Source: Polyangiaceae bacterium (GTDB lineage: Bacteria > Myxococcota_A > Polyangia > Polyangiales > Polyangiaceae). Taken from it: a stretch of DNA of 64,000 bases. Of this stretch, positions 26,861-35,307 are shown in pieces. The stretch lies in contig JAHBVX010000002.1 in NCBI GenBank assembly GCA_019637295.1, forward strand, positions 372,001-436,000, given 5' to 3'. The translations under genes and the position numbers were made by a program. Position 1 is the first letter of the stretch, and every line of letters starts with the position of its first letter. The notes beneath the pieces were generated by a model. That model did no database searches and was not told where the DNA came from. It saw only the letters and a program-made list of their open reading frames with translations.

Positions 26861-27907
26861 TCAAGCTCCGCGCCCGGCGTGGCGCTCCGGGGCCGCGCGG
26901 CAGAGCGTGAGCAGCGCATGCTCTAGCACCGCCTTGGGCAGCCGCCTGGAACCGCCTTTCAGCGCTGCATCGACCCCGGCCAGGGTCAGCAGCCAGCGCT
27001 CGAGATCCGCGCGCGGCGTGCGCCGCACCTGAGCCTGAAGATCCCGCGCCTTGAACGGCTTGGCGCCGGCCCGCCTGGCGGCGTCCTCGGCGCTCGCCCC
27101 CTGCGCCAGGGCGGCCTCGAAGCGCAGTAGCTGCCGTGCGTTCCAGGCCAGGACACCCACCAGCCGCAGGCCGCGGTCCTGGGGATCGTACACGTCGTTC
27201 AGCAAGGCCAGCGCCCGCCCGGCATCACGCTGCCCCACGGCGTCCACGAGCTCCCACACAGTCGCCGGTCGCACCCGAACGATGCACGCGGCCACCGCCT
27301 CCTCGTCGACGGCTCGCCCCGGCCCCACGTACAAGCACACCCGCTCTACCGCGTCGCTCACCGCGGACAGCTCGGGGCCCGCCAGCTCGGCCACCAGCTC
27401 GGCCACGTCGCGGCTCATCTCGTTGCCGCGCTCGGATGCGGCGCGGGCGATCCAGCGAGGCAGCTCGCCCCGCGAGAGCGCGTCGCACACGACGAGGCAA
27501 CCGAGCTTGCTCGCCTGGGTGTACAGGCGCCGACGCTTGTCGAGCTTGGCCGCGGCGAGCACGAGCACCGTCGACGGCGCCGGAGCCTGGACATAGTCCG
27601 CGAGCAGGTCGAACGCATCGCCGTTCTTGCCTTTGGCGCCCCCCTCCCAACTCTCGATGCCCTTGACCACGAGCACTCTCCGCTTGGAGAACATCGGCAA
27701 TGTGCGCGCGGCGGAGAGCACGGACTCGATCTTGGTGTCGGCGGCGCTGATGCGCTCATCGTTCAGGCCCATGGTGTCGGACGCGCGCGCCGCTTCGGCC
27801 AGCGCCGCTACGACGCGCGCCGCGAGATACTGCTCTTCTCCTGCGACCAGGTACACGGGACGCAGTGAACCGGCTCGAGCCTCGTTCAGCGCGTCTTCGG
27901 GTGTCAT
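26861..27907 (-). CDS. holA: DNA polymerase III delta subunit
   Basis: 348 aa from the ATG at 27907. The N-terminal part reads PVYLVAGEEQYLAARVVAALAEAA, the usual HolA opening with its E-E at the start of the ATPase-like fold. It continues LPMFSKRRVLVVKGIESW (the clamp-binding region) and TVLVLAAAKLDKRRRLY, and the collar region holds VWELVDAVGQRDAGRALALLNDV. The subunit opens the beta clamp as part of the clamp loader. Length is normal. It stands divergent to ribF. A TAACGC sequence lies 7 nt before the start and no Shine-Dalgarno is seen. Confidence 0.9.
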   Translation of the reverse strand: MTPEDALNEARAGSLRPVYLVAGEEQYLAARVVAALAEAARASDTMGLNDERISAADTKIESVLSAARTLPMFSKRRVLVVKGIESWEGGAKGKNGDAFDLLADYVQAPAPSTVLVLAAAKLDKRRRLYTQASKLGCLVVCDALSRGELPRWIARAASERGNEMSRDVAELVAELAGPELSAVSDAVERVCLYVGPGRAVDEEAVAACIVRVRPATVWELVDAVGQRDAGRALALLNDVYDPQDRGLRLVGVLAWNARQLLRFEAALAQGASAEDAARRAGAKPFKARDLQAQVRRTPRADLERWLLTLAGVDAALKGGSRRLPKAVLEHALLTLCRAAPERHAGRGA

Positions 27908-28049
27908 GCCGAGAGCGTTAGAGCAACTTCCGCGGCGATGGAACCTGCGCCGCGGCGGAGCGACGAATCGGCTTCCGCAGCGGGCACCGATTGTAGTACT
28001 ACCCCGGCGCCGGTGCGGCCGCTTCGACCACGGCCCTCGGCCCGCTGCC

Positions 28050-29030
28050 ATGTCGATTGAGCCAGAGCAGGTGCCCGGAGCGTCGGCGTTCTCGCCGGCC
28101 GCGGGCGGGACGCTGGTGGCGATCGGAAACTTCGATGGTGTCCACCGCGGACACGCGGGGGTGCTGGCCGAGGCCGTCAGCGAAGCCAGAGGGCGACGGC
28201 TGCAGGCGGTCCTGCTCACCTTTCATCCGCACCCGCGCGTGGTGCTCGGTCGCGCTGCGCCCGAGGCGCTGACGCCTCTCGAGCGCAAGCTCGAGCTGCT
28301 CCGGCGACTTCAGCCCGAGCTTCACGTCGTCGTCGAGCCGTTCACGCCGCAGCTGGCCCAGTTCAGCGCGCAGCAGTTCGCCGAGCTCATCCTGGTGGAG
28401 CAGCTCGCCGCGAAGGTCGTGGTGGTGGGAGACAACTTTCGCTTCGGACGCGGACGCGCCGGGGATCTCGCCGGGCTGCGCACCCTGGGGGCGCGCCTCG
28501 GGTTCGAAGCGCACGCGCACGAGTTGATCGGCGACGAACTGGGGGAGTTCTCCTCCACGCGCATCCGGCGAGCGGTGGCGCTCGGGGACGTCTCGGCCGC
28601 GTGGCGCTTGCTCGGCCGTCCACACGCGCTCAGCGGCGAGGTCGTGCCGGGTGATCGGCGGGGTCGAACCCTCGGCACGCCCACGGCCAACCTGGCCCCC
28701 GTGGAGGAGGCGACGCCAGCGCTCGGCGTGTACTCGTGCCTGGTCGACCGCCTGGACCCGAGCCCCATCGCGCTGGGGGTGGGCGTGGTGAACGTTGGCG
28801 TCCGTCCTACCGTGGGCGCCGGCTTCAGCGTCGAGGTGCACCTGCTCGACTTCGACGCCGACCTGTATGGCGCCCGGCTGCGCGTCCATCTGCTCGAGCG
28901 GCTGCGCGAGGAGCGGCGCTTTGCCGGCGTCGAGGCGCTGAAGGAGCAGATCGAGCTGGACGTCGCCGCGGCGCGGCTGAGCGCCGAGCGGCTGGCGCTC
29001 GTGCCCGGCGGCGACGGCGCCTGGTTCTGA
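28050..29030 (+). CDS. ribF: Bifunctional riboflavin kinase / FMN adenylyltransferase
   Basis: 326 aa from the ATG at 28050; the longer upstream frame overlaps holA and is not coding. The N-terminal adenylyltransferase domain has the nucleotide-binding GNFDGVHRGHAGVL, HPHPRVVLG and FRFGRGRAGD, plus STRIRRAV. The C-terminal kinase domain begins at RPHALSGEVVPGDRRGRTLGTPTANL, which contains the flavokinase G-x-P-T-A-N motif, and continues GVVNVGVRPTV. It makes FMN and FAD. The window has several flavoenzymes that need them. Confidence 0.95.
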   Translation: MSIEPEQVPGASAFSPAAGGTLVAIGNFDGVHRGHAGVLAEAVSEARGRRLQAVLLTFHPHPRVVLGRAAPEALTPLERKLELLRRLQPELHVVVEPFTPQLAQFSAQQFAELILVEQLAAKVVVVGDNFRFGRGRAGDLAGLRTLGARLGFEAHAHELIGDELGEFSSTRIRRAVALGDVSAAWRLLGRPHALSGEVVPGDRRGRTLGTPTANLAPVEEATPALGVYSCLVDRLDPSPIALGVGVVNVGVRPTVGAGFSVEVHLLDFDADLYGARLRVHLLERLREERRFAGVEALKEQIELDVAAARLSAERLALVPGGDGAWF

Positions 29031-29046
29031 GCGGCAAAGCCCCGTC

Positions 29047-29074
29047 TTGTGGCCCGAATCGGGCCTGGTACAGT
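29047..29074 (+). promoter_or_regulatory. Candidate promoter, -10 box 7 nt before a GTG start
   Basis: TTGTGG (29047-29052), 16-nt spacer, TACAGT (29069-29074), 7 nt, then GTG at 29082. No Shine-Dalgarno is present. The transcript would begin at or next to the start codon. Confidence 0.5.
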
Positions 29075-29081
29075 CCAGCCC

Positions 29082-30065
29082 GTGGAACGCAGTGTGCTCG
29101 AGGGAATGAGTCGGCCCGAGCTCGTCAAGCGCGCTGGCGCGCTCGGGATCGAGCGCCCGGACGTGATGACTCGTGTCGAGCTGATGGACGAGATCCTTCG
29201 CCGCGTGATCACGGACGCCGAGGCGCGGCGCAAGACCCGAGGCTGGCTCGGGGTCGCTCGCGATTTGGTGGCCAGCTTGATCGAGCAAGGCTTTCATCTT
29301 CCCGACGCCGCAGCGCTCGTGCGGCGCGCGGCCCTGAGCGGCGTCAAGGTCAATCACCAGCCGCCGGTGGCCACGGTGACTCTGGCCGAGATCTACGCGA
29401 CGCAGGGCCATGTCAAGCGGGCGCTCGCGATGCTCGACGAGGTACTGGCGCGGGAGTCCGACCACCAGGCCGCGCGCCAGCTGCGCGACCGGTTGCTCCA
29501 GGGCAGCCCCGGCTCTGGCGTCGAGCCCACCGGGGACGAGCCGGAGGCTGACGCGGCGGAGGTCGAGGAGGTCGAGGCGAGCGACGACGACGCGCTCGAT
29601 GACGCCCCCGCGACAGGAGCTGCCGGCGTGCCCGAGCGGACGGCCGAGGTCGACGGGCCGGCTGAGCACGAGGCGTCGCGCGACGTGGTCGTGTTCGAAC
29701 CGGCGCGGGATCTCGTCGCGCTGCGTCGCTGCGAGCCTGCCCTGGTCCGAGTGTACTGGGAGGTGCGGGGTAGTCACTTCGCGCGTGGAGACGTGGTGCT
29801 GCGAGTCGTCTCGTTCGTCCCCGGCTGGGGCGGCGCGGAGCGGGTCGTGGTCGATCGGCCCGTCTCTCGCGGCGTCGGCATGGCGGTGGTCGAGGTCGCC
29901 CCCGGCGCCGTCGTGCGCGCCGCCGTCGGTGTGTCGTCGGCGACGGGGTTTTCGGCCCTTGCGGTGGCCGTGGAGTTGACGAACGACGGAGCCGCCGAGC
30001 GCCCCGGCCCAAGCCCCGACGCCAGCGCGCTCGAGCGGGCCGCCGCGCGCCTGATGCAGCCCTGA
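29082..30065 (+). CDS. DUF4912-like protein with a Rho-N/SAP-like N-terminal motif
   Basis: 327 aa from the GTG at 29082; a GTG at 29049 lies within the promoter. The N-terminus (MSRPELVKRAGALGIERPDVMTRVELMDEILR) resembles the small Rho N-terminal or SAP helix-turn-helix. A helical part with a TPR-like stretch follows (TLAEIYATQGHVKRALAMLDEVL). An acidic linker of about 55 residues rich in Asp/Glu leads to a domain with ALVRVYWEVRGSHF, matching DUF4912, which often ends in RVYWE. Proteins combining these parts are known but uncharacterised. The N-terminal motif hints at nucleic-acid binding, which is inference. Confidence 0.72.
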   Translation: MERSVLEGMSRPELVKRAGALGIERPDVMTRVELMDEILRRVITDAEARRKTRGWLGVARDLVASLIEQGFHLPDAAALVRRAALSGVKVNHQPPVATVTLAEIYATQGHVKRALAMLDEVLARESDHQAARQLRDRLLQGSPGSGVEPTGDEPEADAAEVEEVEASDDDALDDAPATGAAGVPERTAEVDGPAEHEASRDVVVFEPARDLVALRRCEPALVRVYWEVRGSHFARGDVVLRVVSFVPGWGGAERVVVDRPVSRGVGMAVVEVAPGAVVRAAVGVSSATGFSALAVAVELTNDGAAERPGPSPDASALERAAARLMQP

Positions 30066-30110
30066 GCGCGACACGGCCGCGAGCCGCCGCCGGTCGACTC
30101 GGCTGCACGC

Positions 30111-30848
30111 GTGTGTCATGGTGCCTTCGCCTTGAGCGAAAATCGTGACGTGCTCGGCATTCGTGGGCTGGAGGTGCAGTGCGTGGTCGGCGTGTACCCA
30201 CGCGAGCGCGACACGCTGCAGCCCCTCACGGTGGACGTGGAGCTCGTGCTCGACACCCAGGCGGCGGCGGAGAGCGGCAAGCTCTCCCGCTCCCTCGACT
30301 ACGACGCCGTGGCGCGGCAAGTCGAGGCGGTGTTGGTGGGCTGTCGCTTTCGGCTGCTGGAGACCGCCGCGCACGCGCTGTGCTCGCTGCTCTTGGCGCC
30401 GCCCGCTCCAGGCGAACGACGCGCGTCGGCGCGCAGCGTCGCGATCAAGCTCCAGAAGCCGGAGGCGCTCGCCGGTCGCGCCGTAGCCGGGCTGACCGTT
30501 CAGCGAGACGCGAGCTGGCTTGCCGTCGCGCGGGCGTCGGCGCCGTTCGGTGCGGTCGAGGTGTTGCTCGACACGCGCGAGGCTGGCGTCTATCGCCTGG
30601 TGATCGACGCGGGCCGACAGGCTCGATTGCCGAGCTTGCCGCGCGGCGCCGGCGCCGCCTTCTCGCTGTCCGACGGTCTGTCCCTGGACAGTCGCGGTTT
30701 TCGCGCCCGCTCACTCGAGCGGCTCGACGGCAACCGTCCTCACGTCGTGCAGAACACCAGCCGCGGCGCGCGGACGCTCTTGCTCGTCACCTGCCAGCAG
30801 CAGCGCGTGCTCGAGGGCGTACAGGCCGAGCGCCGAACCGCCGGGTGA
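30111..30848 (+). CDS. folB: Dihydroneopterin aldolase fused to an extra C-terminal domain
   Basis: 245 aa from a GTG at 30111; a GTG at 30150 gives a more usual FolB start and no ribosome site decides. Residues about 14-125 are a FolB domain: LGIRGLEVQCVVGVYPRERDTLQPLTVDVEL with the active Glu, a LDYDAVARQVEAVL helix, and SVAIKLQKPEAL with the catalytic Lys. It forms 6-hydroxymethyl-dihydropterin in folate synthesis. FolB alone is about 120 residues. The remaining 120 look like a beta-rich, cupin-type fold (VEVLLDTREAGVYRLVIDAG, then GNRPHVVQNTSRGARTLLLVTC). I know of no standard FolB with this tail. Confidence 0.82.
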   Translation: MCHGAFALSENRDVLGIRGLEVQCVVGVYPRERDTLQPLTVDVELVLDTQAAAESGKLSRSLDYDAVARQVEAVLVGCRFRLLETAAHALCSLLLAPPAPGERRASARSVAIKLQKPEALAGRAVAGLTVQRDASWLAVARASAPFGAVEVLLDTREAGVYRLVIDAGRQARLPSLPRGAGAAFSLSDGLSLDSRGFRARSLERLDGNRPHVVQNTSRGARTLLLVTCQQQRVLEGVQAERRTAG

Positions 30849-30854
30849 ACGCTA

Positions 30855-30871
30855 CCCCGGTCGCACCGGGG
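30855..30871 (+). terminator. Hairpin after the folB gene
   Basis: CCCCGGT, loop CGC, ACCGGGG: a perfect 7-bp stem 7 bp beyond the stop codon. No T tract follows, so its role as terminator is tentative. Confidence 0.45.
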
Positions 30872-30911
30872 CCAAGATGTAGGTCCATGTCATCCATGTC
30901 GCACAACGTCC

Positions 30912-31027
30912 TTCCATTCTGAGGCCCGCGGTCGATTGGGTATTTCCATTCGGGAGCGTTTGGGGAATGCTCCGGTGCGAGAGAGGGGTCATGGACGTGG
31001 CACGAACGGCGGCGATAAATTCCATTC
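30912..31027 (+). repeat. Three copies of TTCCATTC around the start of the sigma-like gene
   Basis: TTCCATTC occurs at 30912-30919, 30944-30951 and 31020-31027, the last inside the coding start. Just before, TCCATGTC is repeated in tandem (30881-30898 region). In sequence this GC-rich such AT-containing repeats are notable and could be protein-binding sites. Confidence 0.4.
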
Positions 31028-31488
31028 CATCCGAGTCCTCGGGCAGCGGGCTCTCCCGTGAACAGCGGCGCTCCCGCCGCAAGCGAACGGTTCGGGCTCG
31101 TACCATCAGCGTGGGGCGGGTGAGCCGTGGCGAACTGCACGAGCTCAAGCGACAGAACGCTCGCCTGCTCGAGGCGCCACCTCGGTCCCGGGGGGAGTGC
31201 CAGCAGGGGCCACGCCCCTGCCCGCACGTCTCCTGCCGGCACCACCTCTACCTCGACGTCTCCCCGCGGACCGGAGCGATCAAGCTGAATTTCCCCGATC
31301 TGGAGGTGTGGGAGCTGCCCGACTCGTGCGCCCTGGACGTGGCTGACCAGGGGGGCATCACGCTGGAGGACGTGGGCGCCATCATGAACCTGACCCGGGA
31401 GCGGATTCGCCAGGTCGAGCTCTCGGCCCTGTCCCGGCTCGAGAGCCTGCGCGACATGCGCGAGCTGCGTGAGCTGGTCTGCGAGTGA
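30991..31488 (+). CDS. Orphan sigma-70 region 4-like DNA-binding protein with a Cys/His motif
   Basis: 165 aa from the ATG at 30991, which has GAGAGGGG just upstream; an ATG at 30967 is possible. The last 60 residues hold a clear sigma-70 region 4.2 helix-turn-helix ([24 protein letters not shown]), yet regions 2 and 3 are absent. Before it lies [14 protein letters not shown] and then [23 protein letters not shown], a Cys/His group that could bind a metal. The N-terminus is basic ([17 protein letters not shown]). Similar stand-alone proteins exist in Myxococcota and relatives, to my recollection, without a defined role. It probably touches RNA polymerase or DNA as a regulator. Confidence 0.78.
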   Translation: MDVARTAAINSIPSESSGSGLSREQRRSRRKRTVRARTISVGRVSRGELHELKRQNARLLEAPPRSRGECQQGPRPCPHVSCRHHLYLDVSPRTGAIKLNFPDLEVWELPDSCALDVADQGGITLEDVGAIMNLTRERIRQVELSALSRLESLRDMRELRELVCE

Positions 31489-31532
31489 GCCTTCGTGCCC
31501 CGCGGCGACGCCGGACGTGGCACGATGTGGTC

Positions 31533-32717
31533 ATGCGTAAGCTCACCCTGCTGCTCGCCGCCACCTGGACCCTGGGCTGTGGAGCCGAGCCGAGCGAGCC
31601 CCAGGGCGGTGGCCTCTCGGCCGAGTGCGTGCAGCTATTGCCCAACTGCCTCGAGAACCAGCAGACCTGCGAGCACCCGGCGGCCGGTCCCCGTTGTGTG
31701 CCTTGCCCGGCCGCGCGCTACCCGGAGGACGACGGCAGCTGCGTGCTCATACCTGGGCAGAAGCTGAGTCACGACTTCCCCGAGCTGACCACGCCGCCCG
31801 GCGAAGAGTCCTTGGGGCTGTGTCGCAGTTGGACGCTGAGCAACGACGCGGAGCTGTGGATCAACGCCGTCGAGCTCGAGCAGACCGAGTCATCCCACCA
31901 CTCCAACTGGACGTTCGTGCCGGACGATCAGTTCACGGGCCCCGACGGCGTCTGGCCGTGCAAGGAGCGCAACTACGACCAGTTGACCGGAGCGCTGGCG
32001 GGCGGAGTGATCTACGCCCAGTCCACGCAGGCCGTACGCGAAGTACAGAAGTTTCCGGCGGGAGTCGTCGTCCGCATCCCACCCCGGTCTCGTATCATCA
32101 GCGACATCCATGTCTTGAACACGACACCGAAGGAAGCGAAAGGTCATGCCAAGCTGTCGCTGTACGCGATCGATCTGGCAGACGTAACGGTGAAGCTCGC
32201 GCCGTTTCACGTCACCTATGACGGTCTGGAGATCCCGCCCACGGCCACGTCGCGATTCACCGGAGAGTGCGCCATCGACGAGCAGTTCGAGAGTATCGCC
32301 GGCCGGTCGCTCGACATGAAGGTGTACTACGTGTTGCCTCACACCCACGCGCTGGGTTCGCGCTTCTTCCTCGAGCACCTCGGTGGCTCACGGGATGGCG
32401 AAACGGTGATCGACGTGCGCGGGTTCAACGGCGAGGCGCGAGGTCGCCGCTACGATCCACCCGTCGACATGACGGGTGCGGTCGGCTTGCGGTTCGGCTG
32501 CGAGTTCGACAACCCGCGCAGCGTCCCGGTGGGTTGGGGGTTCGACGATCAGGAGATGTGCGAAGCCCTCGGATTCGCCGAGTCACCCGTCGCGTTCGAG
32601 TCGCGTGTGTCGGCGGCCCATCCCGGGCCGAATGACGGCGCGGTGCAGACCTTCTCCGCGCCGTGTCAGAGCATCGTCTTCCCGTGGGATCAGTCGAAGG
32701 TCGGCGGATCCCCCTGA
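31533..32717 (+). CDS. PHM-like copper monooxygenase lipoprotein 2
   Basis: 394 aa from the ATG at 31533. The lipobox is TWTLGC (C16). A small Cys-rich part follows (about residues 32-70, six Cys, EGF-like spacing). The copper ligands of the peptidylglycine monooxygenase family are all present in order: H122/H123 (SSHHSNW), H193 (SDIHVLN), H270/H272 (LPHTHALG) and M342 in the E-M-C motif ([10 protein letters not shown]). An active copper hydroxylase at the cell surface or periplasm is plausible and its substrate is unknown. Its paralogue near 24.4 kb lacks the Met. The gene stands alone between the sigma-like gene and the kinase gene. Confidence 0.8.
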   Translation: MRKLTLLLAATWTLGCGAEPSEPQGGGLSAECVQLLPNCLENQQTCEHPAAGPRCVPCPAARYPEDDGSCVLIPGQKLSHDFPELTTPPGEESLGLCRSWTLSNDAELWINAVELEQTESSHHSNWTFVPDDQFTGPDGVWPCKERNYDQLTGALAGGVIYAQSTQAVREVQKFPAGVVVRIPPRSRIISDIHVLNTTPKEAKGHAKLSLYAIDLADVTVKLAPFHVTYDGLEIPPTATSRFTGECAIDEQFESIAGRSLDMKVYYVLPHTHALGSRFFLEHLGGSRDGETVIDVRGFNGEARGRRYDPPVDMTGAVGLRFGCEFDNPRSVPVGWGFDDQEMCEALGFAESPVAFESRVSAAHPGPNDGAVQTFSAPCQSIVFPWDQSKVGGSP

Positions 32718-32805
32718 CCTCGCGGCCGGCAGGCTGGCCATCGCGGGGACGCCGCTAAATCCGCTGGCAATTCCGTGTGGTTGGAAAGGGACCCGCTCGC
32801 GATGG

Positions 32806-32811
32806 TAGCAT
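32806..32811 (+). promoter_or_regulatory. Candidate -10 box TAGCAT upstream of the Ser/Thr kinase
   Basis: TAGCAT with TTGGAA 19 nt upstream (32781-32786). This unit would have a leader of about 67 nt to the GTG at 32885, unlike the leaderless-type starts elsewhere. Confidence 0.35.
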
Positions 32812-32884
32812 TGGGAGTCACCGTGTCCCGCGCCACCCGAGCCGACCTTCGATCTGCCTGGTGCCCCCGTGTGCGGAGGTCCGA

Positions 32885-34792
32885 GTGAGCGGCGGCCCGC
32901 CTCCGAAGCCTCCGCCCAAGCCCGGCGCGTCGCTGCCCGGGCGCGCGCCCCCGGCGAAGCCCCTCGCGCCCCCAGCGCGACGTGAGTTGCCGAGCGCGAG
33001 TGCTGTCGCGGACGTTCAGGAAGCCCCGACGCCCCCGGAGCCCGTGCGTTCGGCCACCCACTCGCGGATGCGATCCCCCGAGGAGCACGACGAACCCACG
33101 AGCGACATCATCCCGCTGCTCAGCATTCCCCCGCCGGGTCGCGACGTGGACAAGTACATCGGGTGCACCATCGACGGGCGCTACGTCGTGCAATCGGTGC
33201 TGGGCGAGGGTGGGATGGGCGTGGTCTACCGCTGCCGGCGGCGGGTGTTCGAGAAGACCGTCGCCGTGAAGATCCTGCGCTCGGACATGGCCAAGAGCAG
33301 CGAGGCGACGGAGCGCTTCATGACCGAAGCCAAGGCCGCGTCCGCCATCGGCAACGACCACATCGTCGACGTCTTCGACTTCGGCGAGCTACCCGACGGC
33401 TCCACCTACTTCGCGATGGAATACCTCGAGGGCCCCACCGTCGCGGACCTGATCGAGACTGGCGAGCTGGTCGGCAGTCGCCGGGTGCTGAGCATTGGCC
33501 GCCAACTCGCCGAGGGTCTGCTCGCTGCCCACCGTGGCGGGATCGTGCATCGCGACCTCAAGCCCGACAACATCTTCGTCATCGATCGCGAGGGCCGAGA
33601 GTTCGTCAAGATTGTCGACTTCGGCATCGCCAAGGTGGCCGGCCTCGGCAACAAGCTCACCCGTGCCGGAGCCATCTTCGGTACGCCGCATTACATGTCG
33701 CCCGAACAGGCGCGCGGCAAGCCCGTCGATCACCGCACCGACGTCTACTCTCTGGGTATCATCCTGTACGAGATGATCGCCGGACAGCCGCCCTTCGACG
33801 CGGACAACCCGCTCAGCATCCTGTCGATGCATCTGCACGATCCGCCGCTACCCCCGAGCGCCCTCGACGACCCGCCGGAGGTTCCCCCGGGGCTCGAGCG
33901 GGTGATCCTGAAATGTCTGGCCAAGACGCCCACGGACCGCTTCGAAAGCATGAAGGAGCTCGGCGATGCTCTCGCTGCGATCGAGCGGGGAGATTCCGTG
34001 GACGAGATCGTGGTCCCCATCAGCGTGGTGCCACCGCGCGAGTCACCCGTCCCGCTCAGTCAGCTGCAGCCGCACCTCGACGCCCAGCCCGAGTCTCAGG
34101 TGCCCGCGGCGCCGGCGCTGCCCAGCTTCGAGGTCCCGGTCGATCTCGCCCCGGCTCGCGTCTCGCTGCCCGAGGCCGGGCCGAGCTCCGCCCGCTCGGA
34201 CCGGCTCTCGAGGCTCGAGCTCGCGGTCGAGTCGGCGCTCGAGGACGCGAAGGTCGCCGAGGAGTGGCAGGCGGCGCAGGCCCGTGCGCGCTGGCCGTAC
34301 CTGCTCTTGGGGGTGGTCGTGCTCGGCGCGGCAGGCGTCGCGTTCGCGCTGCTCGGCTCCGGCCGTTCCGTGGCCATGCTCGGTGAGCCCGTGCAAGCCG
34401 CCCGCCCGCTGATCGCGAAGGAACACCCGGGTCTCGGCGCCGCCACCACTGCCCAGAAGAAGACGATCCCGGTGGCGCTGGTGCTCTCCCCCATCGACGC
34501 GCGAGTCTTCCGCGGTAGCGCCGATCTCGGAAGGATGCCGGTGACCGTGGACGTGCCAGTGGGGGAGACCCTGGTCGTCTACGTTCGGCGCGACGGCTAC
34601 TACCCGCGCAAGGTCACCCTCGACGGCAGCAAGTCCCGGCAGCAAGTCCGCCTGGCCCCGATCCTGGGGGGCCGCGCGCCGGCGCCGGACGAGGCCGGCT
34701 CGGAGACCGAGGAGGGAAGCCCAGCGCCCCCCGCCAAGCCTGCCGCCTCGGCCCCGTCACCCGCGCCGCCTCAGCCCGACGTGGAGGAGTGA
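32885..34792 (+). CDS. Ser/Thr protein kinase with transmembrane segment and PEGA domain
   Basis: 635 aa. The GTG at 32885 is chosen because a full GGAGGT sits 4 nt before it. A Pro-rich N-terminal segment precedes the kinase domain (about residues 95-360), which has the glycine loop LGEGGMGVVYR, VAVKIL, the catalytic HRDLKPDN, DFGIAK and the APE-equivalent MSPEQARG. A linker leads to one membrane helix (YLLLGVVVLGAAGVAFALL, about residues 475-495). The outer part is a PEGA domain (VFRGSADLGRMPVTVDVPVGE), as in many myxobacterial kinases. It probably senses the cell envelope. The 3' end overlaps the asparaginase gene by 22 bp, tail to tail. Confidence 0.93.
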   Translation: MSGGPPPKPPPKPGASLPGRAPPAKPLAPPARRELPSASAVADVQEAPTPPEPVRSATHSRMRSPEEHDEPTSDIIPLLSIPPPGRDVDKYIGCTIDGRYVVQSVLGEGGMGVVYRCRRRVFEKTVAVKILRSDMAKSSEATERFMTEAKAASAIGNDHIVDVFDFGELPDGSTYFAMEYLEGPTVADLIETGELVGSRRVLSIGRQLAEGLLAAHRGGIVHRDLKPDNIFVIDREGREFVKIVDFGIAKVAGLGNKLTRAGAIFGTPHYMSPEQARGKPVDHRTDVYSLGIILYEMIAGQPPFDADNPLSILSMHLHDPPLPPSALDDPPEVPPGLERVILKCLAKTPTDRFESMKELGDALAAIERGDSVDEIVVPISVVPPRESPVPLSQLQPHLDAQPESQVPAAPALPSFEVPVDLAPARVSLPEAGPSSARSDRLSRLELAVESALEDAKVAEEWQAAQARARWPYLLLGVVVLGAAGVAFALLGSGRSVAMLGEPVQAARPLIAKEHPGLGAATTAQKKTIPVALVLSPIDARVFRGSADLGRMPVTVDVPVGETLVVYVRRDGYYPRKVTLDGSKSRQQVRLAPILGGRAPAPDEAGSETEEGSPAPPAKPAASAPSPAPPQPDVEE

Positions 34793-35307
34793 ACACGCCG
34801 GAAGGTGCCTCCCGCTCGATCCTTGCGTACCCCCGGAAAGCGTAGGGCTCTGCCATGCATTACGACGTAGACTCCCGGCTGCAGCAGGCGAGCAGCGATG
34901 AGCGACTCAGTCACGTTCTGTAGGGCGTCGGTGTCCCGAAACTCGAAGGGCCGAAACGCGCCGGTCATGAGCACTGGGCTGGTGAGCTCGCCGAGTTCGG
35001 AGACCAGCACCTCGCCGGTCTCCGACAGGGTGTCCGTGCCGTGGATCACGAGCACGGCGTCGTGGTTCGGCAGCGCGCTCTGCACGGCGGCCACGATAGC
35101 GGAGCGATCCCGGGCGTCCATGTCGAGAGAGTCCTTGCTGAGCACGGGCACATGCGTGACCTGCAGCTCAGGCAGGCGCAAGTTCGCGAGCAGTTCGTCG
35201 AGGACGGAGCGTACGTTGCGCAGGCTGCCGTCGGTCTCGTCGTAGGTCTTGTCGATCGTACCCCCTGTCGTGAGAATGGCGATGCGAAACCCAGAATCAG
35301 AAGCCAT
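34771..35307 (-). CDS. Single-domain L-asparaginase-like protein
   Basis: 178 aa against about 330 for type I/II asparaginases. It has the two N-domain catalytic motifs, TTGGTIDKTYDE with the nucleophilic Thr and VIHGTDTLSETG with the second Thr and Asp. It lacks the whole C-terminal domain that completes the active site in the normal enzyme. A family of such one-domain proteins exists, so this need not be a broken gene. No signal peptide. It overlaps the kinase gene by 22 bp at its 3' end. Its start codon overlaps the start codon of the divergent lipoprotein gene. The function of the one-domain form is not established. Confidence 0.8.
   Translation of the reverse strand: MASDSGFRIAILTTGGTIDKTYDETDGSLRNVRSVLDELLANLRLPELQVTHVPVLSKDSLDMDARDRSAIVAAVQSALPNHDAVLVIHGTDTLSETGEVLVSELGELTSPVLMTGAFRPFEFRDTDALQNVTESLIAARLLQPGVYVVMHGRALRFPGVRKDRAGGTFRRVHSSTSG

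Noticed and set aside
27999-30374. A 791-residue open frame on the minus strand
   Set aside because: It runs antisense to ribF, the DUF4912-like gene and folB, all of which show conserved motifs. Its translation is low-complexity (His, Arg, Gly) as expected for the complement of high-GC genes.
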